From contig JAGVEU010000355.1 in assembly GCA_020057985.1 (NCBI GenBank), positions 1 through 7,194 of the forward strand: DNA of 7,194 nt, given 5' to 3'. Positions 6,783 to 7,194 of the stretch are shown here, one piece after another. The stretch's first letter is position 1. Every line of letters starts with the position of its first letter. Under the pieces are notes generated by a model. It was not told the DNA's origin and did no database searches. It saw nothing but the letters and a program-made list of their open reading frames with translations. The translations under genes and the position numbers were made by a program. The DNA is from Calditrichota bacterium (GTDB taxonomy: Bacteria; Electryoneota; RPQS01).

Positions 6783-6917
6783 AACAAGATCGGTATCCCA
6801 GCTTACTTTCGAGAAAGACTATAATTCTCCTCCCGCCTGTCATCCGAATCGTTTGTCTGCTTTCCCTCCACGTTAAGAGCCTATCTTGAAATAAGAGAAG
6901 CAGACTCTTCCCCCCTT

Positions 6918-6941
6918 TCTCCCCCGCGAAGTGGAGGGAGA
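6918..6941. repeat. REP-like hairpin inside the MITE-like element (1)
   Basis: TCTCCCCCGC (6918-6927) pairs with GTGG, a bulged A, then GGGAGA (6931-6941) around the loop GAA, a 10-bp stem with one wobble. It is related to 6432-6454 by its CCCxC...GTGG core. Confidence 0.6.
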
Positions 6942-6951
6942 CTCCGGAACC

Positions 6952-6972
6952 TTCCCCCACTTCGTGGGGGAA
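6952..6972. repeat. REP-like hairpin inside the MITE-like element (2)
   Basis: TTCCCCCAC (6952-6960) and GTGGGGGAA (6964-6972) form a perfect 9-bp stem with loop TTC. It is followed by TTAGAAGGGG, a flank resembling the TAAAAGGG and CAAAAGGG flanks of the other copies. Confidence 0.75.
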
Positions 6973-7047
6973 TTAGAAGGGGCGAAAACCATAATATGCA
7001 GCAGATCGTTATTTCAGGATAGGTTCTAAGTGGGGGGGACAAAAGGG

Positions 7048-7194
7048 GGGGGGATTTAGCATTTCGGATTTTCTTCTGTCCTCCACCGCCATTGCAATAA
7101 CCCAGTCAATGGTAGGTACATGGCTCTGACTTGTGCGATGCGGTGCAGGATGCAAGTTTCATCATTTTGAGATACATGCGGTTCTAGAAGTTTG
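7048..7194. other. Right edge: no gene identified
   Basis: The 13-mer ATTTCGGATTTTC (7061-7073) also occurs at 6624-6636. TCATTTTGAGATA (7162-7174) resembles the terminal repeat at 42-54 with one mismatch, and GGTTC follows five bases later. On the - strand a frame stays open from the right edge to a TAA at 7056-7058 (45 residues), but I recognise nothing in it and no start is visible. It could be the tail of a gene beyond the window, or chance. Confidence 0.3.

Larger units (their letters stand above)
6877..7026. mobile_element. 150-bp MITE-like element with 18-bp inverted ends
   Basis: The left end GAGCCTATCTTGAAATAA (6877-6894) and the inverted right end (7009-7026) agree in 16 of 18 positions. 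TAA flanks both sides (6874-6876, 7027-7029) as a 3-bp target duplication. There is no room for a transposase, so the element must be non-autonomous. A TA-containing 3-bp duplication and GA-starting ends would suit an IS5-related transposase, but that is only an inference. Two GC-rich hairpins lie inside it. The element sits in the loop of the palindrome described at 6863-7039. Confidence 0.75.
6863..7039. repeat. REP-like palindrome split by an inserted element
   Basis: The left half is TCCCTCCACGTTAA (6863-6876) and the right half is GTGGGGGGGA (7030-7039). Joined after removal of 6877-7029, they give TCCCTCCAC, loop GTTAA, GTGGGGGGGA, then CAAAAGGG. This matches the intact copy at 6432-6454 and its flank except for two loop bases, one extra G and one T/C change. 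Confidence 0.75.

Noticed and set aside
6541..6960. 139-codon open frame on the - strand
   Set aside because: It runs straight through the palindrome cluster and the left part of the MITE-like element. Its translation is an arginine/serine-rich product typical of read-through of GC-rich repeats, with no family pattern and no SD sequence.
6430..6980. CRISPR array
   Set aside because: The repeated palindromes differ in sequence and spacing, with no constant repeat-spacer alternation and no cas genes.
7056..7193. C-terminal end of a - strand gene entering from the right
   Set aside because: A 45-residue open frame at an edge is easily chance and no family was recognised, so it is only noted in the edge description.

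Overview
The window looks like chromosomal DNA of a Gram-negative, diderm bacterium. It has a lipoprotein with a type II signal peptide, a FadL/PorV-type outer-membrane barrel, housekeeping enzymes in tight pairs, moderate GC, weak or absent Shine-Dalgarno (SD) sequences before several genes, and AT-rich TATATT boxes close to start codons. Together with the PorV-like barrel, this suggests an uncultured member of the Fibrobacteres-Chlorobi-Bacteroidetes (FCB) superphylum. That placement is an inference; no rRNA or other decisive marker is present.

Bases 1-2971 hold a probable unit: argF (ornithine carbamoyltransferase), a Tyr/Trp/Gly-rich lipoprotein, and an OmpP1/FadL-like barrel only 5 nt behind it, closed by a perfect hairpin. 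Bases 2999-4265 hold a YhaM-type 3'-5' exoribonuclease overlapping a small DUF2007-type protein by 8 nt. Bases 4276-6077 hold an unusual enolase leader, then eno and an ftsB/divIC-like division gene 4 nt apart, ended by an intrinsic terminator. All genes are on the + strand.

From 6078 to 7194 I find no conventional gene. There are two tiny ORFs with good SD sequences and then a dense cluster of dispersed palindromes. The clearest event there is a 150-bp MITE-like element (6877-7026) with 18-bp inverted ends and a TAA target duplication, inserted in the loop of a GC-rich palindrome. Joining the flanks restores a copy nearly identical to an intact palindrome at 6432-6454. A further end of the same element family lies at the left edge (42-59).

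The enolase leader carries a 15-bp direct repeat that places the same initiation sequence in front of a 6-codon upstream ORF and in front of enolase. Between the copies is a hairpin repeat that recurs at 6669-6709. I see no defence locus, CRISPR array or obviously new multi-gene system. The points worth a second look are the leader architecture, the nested repeats, the lipoprotein/barrel pair and the small ORFs.
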